From positions 1-6,508 of the forward strand of contig JAGOIB010000119.1 of assembly GCA_017995875.1 (NCBI GenBank): a stretch of DNA of 6,508 bases, given 5' to 3'. Of the stretch, positions 6,263 through 6,508 are shown piece after piece; position 1 is the first letter of the stretch; the number at the start of each line of letters is the position of its first letter. The translations under genes and the position numbers were made by a program. Under the pieces are notes generated by a model. That model saw only the letters and a list, made by a program, of their open reading frames with translations, was not told the DNA's origin and made no database searches. The stretch comes from Saprospiraceae bacterium. GTDB taxonomy: Bacteria > Bacteroidota > Bacteroidia > Chitinophagales > Saprospiraceae.

Positions 6263-6508
6263 CTTCTTTTAGATTAATATGGTTAAAATAATATGGGCAT
6301 AAAGTGCGGATAATTATCATGGAATGGAATGATGAAGATCATCGTGTGAGGTGATGTGGGGCATTGGAGGGAGGGGTCGCAATGGAGGAGGGATTGTTGC
6401 GCTTCTATTGCAGGAGATTGATTTCAGGTGGGTAGGAAAGTATTCAATGGATGGTGATTATTCCGAGTCTGTTTACCGCTGATTATATGATTACGCTGAT
6501 ACCACTGA
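6263..6508. other. Upstream non-coding region of the large gene
   Basis: No credible gene is seen in these 246 bases on either strand. Near the large gene the sequence is AT-rich; a TATTTTAA on the minus strand (6290-6283) resembles the Bacteroidota -7 element TAnnTTTG only loosely, and no convincing TTTG -33 box lies upstream, so no promoter is called. The segment 6351-6392 is G-rich on the plus strand (runs at 6358-6361, 6369-6371, 6373-6376 and 6390-6392). The far end holds a degenerate tandem repeat listed separately. Confidence 0.6.
6477..6508. repeat. Degenerate tandem repeat of about 9 bp (CGCTGATTA-like), cut by the window edge
   Basis: CGCTGATTA (6477-6485), TATGATTA (6486-6493), CGCTGATA (6494-6501) and CCACTGA (6502-6508) follow each other, with TGA at 6480, 6488, 6497 and 6506, so the period is 8-9 bases. 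I recall similar intergenic CGCTGATT-type repeats in Bacteroidota genomes, but only about four units are visible here and the array may continue to the right. Confidence 0.5.

Noticed and set aside
6283..6290. TATTTTAA on the minus strand as a Bacteroidota -7 promoter element
   Set aside because: It matches TAnnTTTG only partly and no TTTG-like -33 element is found at the expected spacing.
6331..6343. Short inverted repeat GATGA-AGA-TCATC upstream of the large gene
   Set aside because: A five-base stem of this kind is expected by chance; there is no second copy or adjoining motif to suggest an operator.

Overview
The window looks like chromosomal DNA of a Bacteroidota bacterium, perhaps a Saprospiria- or Cytophagia-like environmental lineage. 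The main reason is the largest gene. It encodes a secreted multidomain protein ending in a type A sorting domain of the type IX secretion system (T9SS), a system largely confined to this phylum. A CopZ-like protein with the NIKCGGC motif and AT-rich leaders with weak Shine-Dalgarno sequences fit the same assignment. The finer taxonomy is a guess.

There are three genes, all on the minus strand. Reading in the direction of transcription (right to left): (i) 6508-6263 is an upstream region with a G-rich plus strand and, at the window edge, a degenerate tandem repeat of about 9 bp. (ii) 6262-1742 encodes a 1506-residue exported protein: signal peptide, six-bladed Asp-box (BNR/sialidase-fold) propeller, LamG-like domain, PKD domain, IPT/TIG domain, a CARDB-like segment, a hydrophobic Cys-containing region, a DPNEK-type conserved domain, an Ig/FN3-like domain and the T9SS C-terminal domain. 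(iii) 1682-1656 is a perfect 12-bp inverted repeat that probably terminates this transcript. (iv) 1603-1337 encodes an 88-residue heavy-metal-associated (HMA) protein. (v) 1274-1 encodes most of an atypical SDR/DUF2867 protein whose C-terminus lies beyond the left edge; it has no stop codon inside the window.

The hairpin separates the large cell-surface gene from the two cytoplasmic genes. The HMA and SDR genes are 62 bp apart and could share a transcript, but no functional link between them is evident. The large protein is probably displayed on or released from the cell surface and looks like an adhesion or glycan/protein-binding scaffold rather than a recognisable enzyme. I saw no RNA genes, mobile elements, CRISPR arrays or defence systems. 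The points that merit a second look are the domain mosaic, a 9-bp in-frame duplication giving an HYCHYC motif, the hydrophobic Cys region and the edge repeat. None of these amounts to a clearly new biological system.
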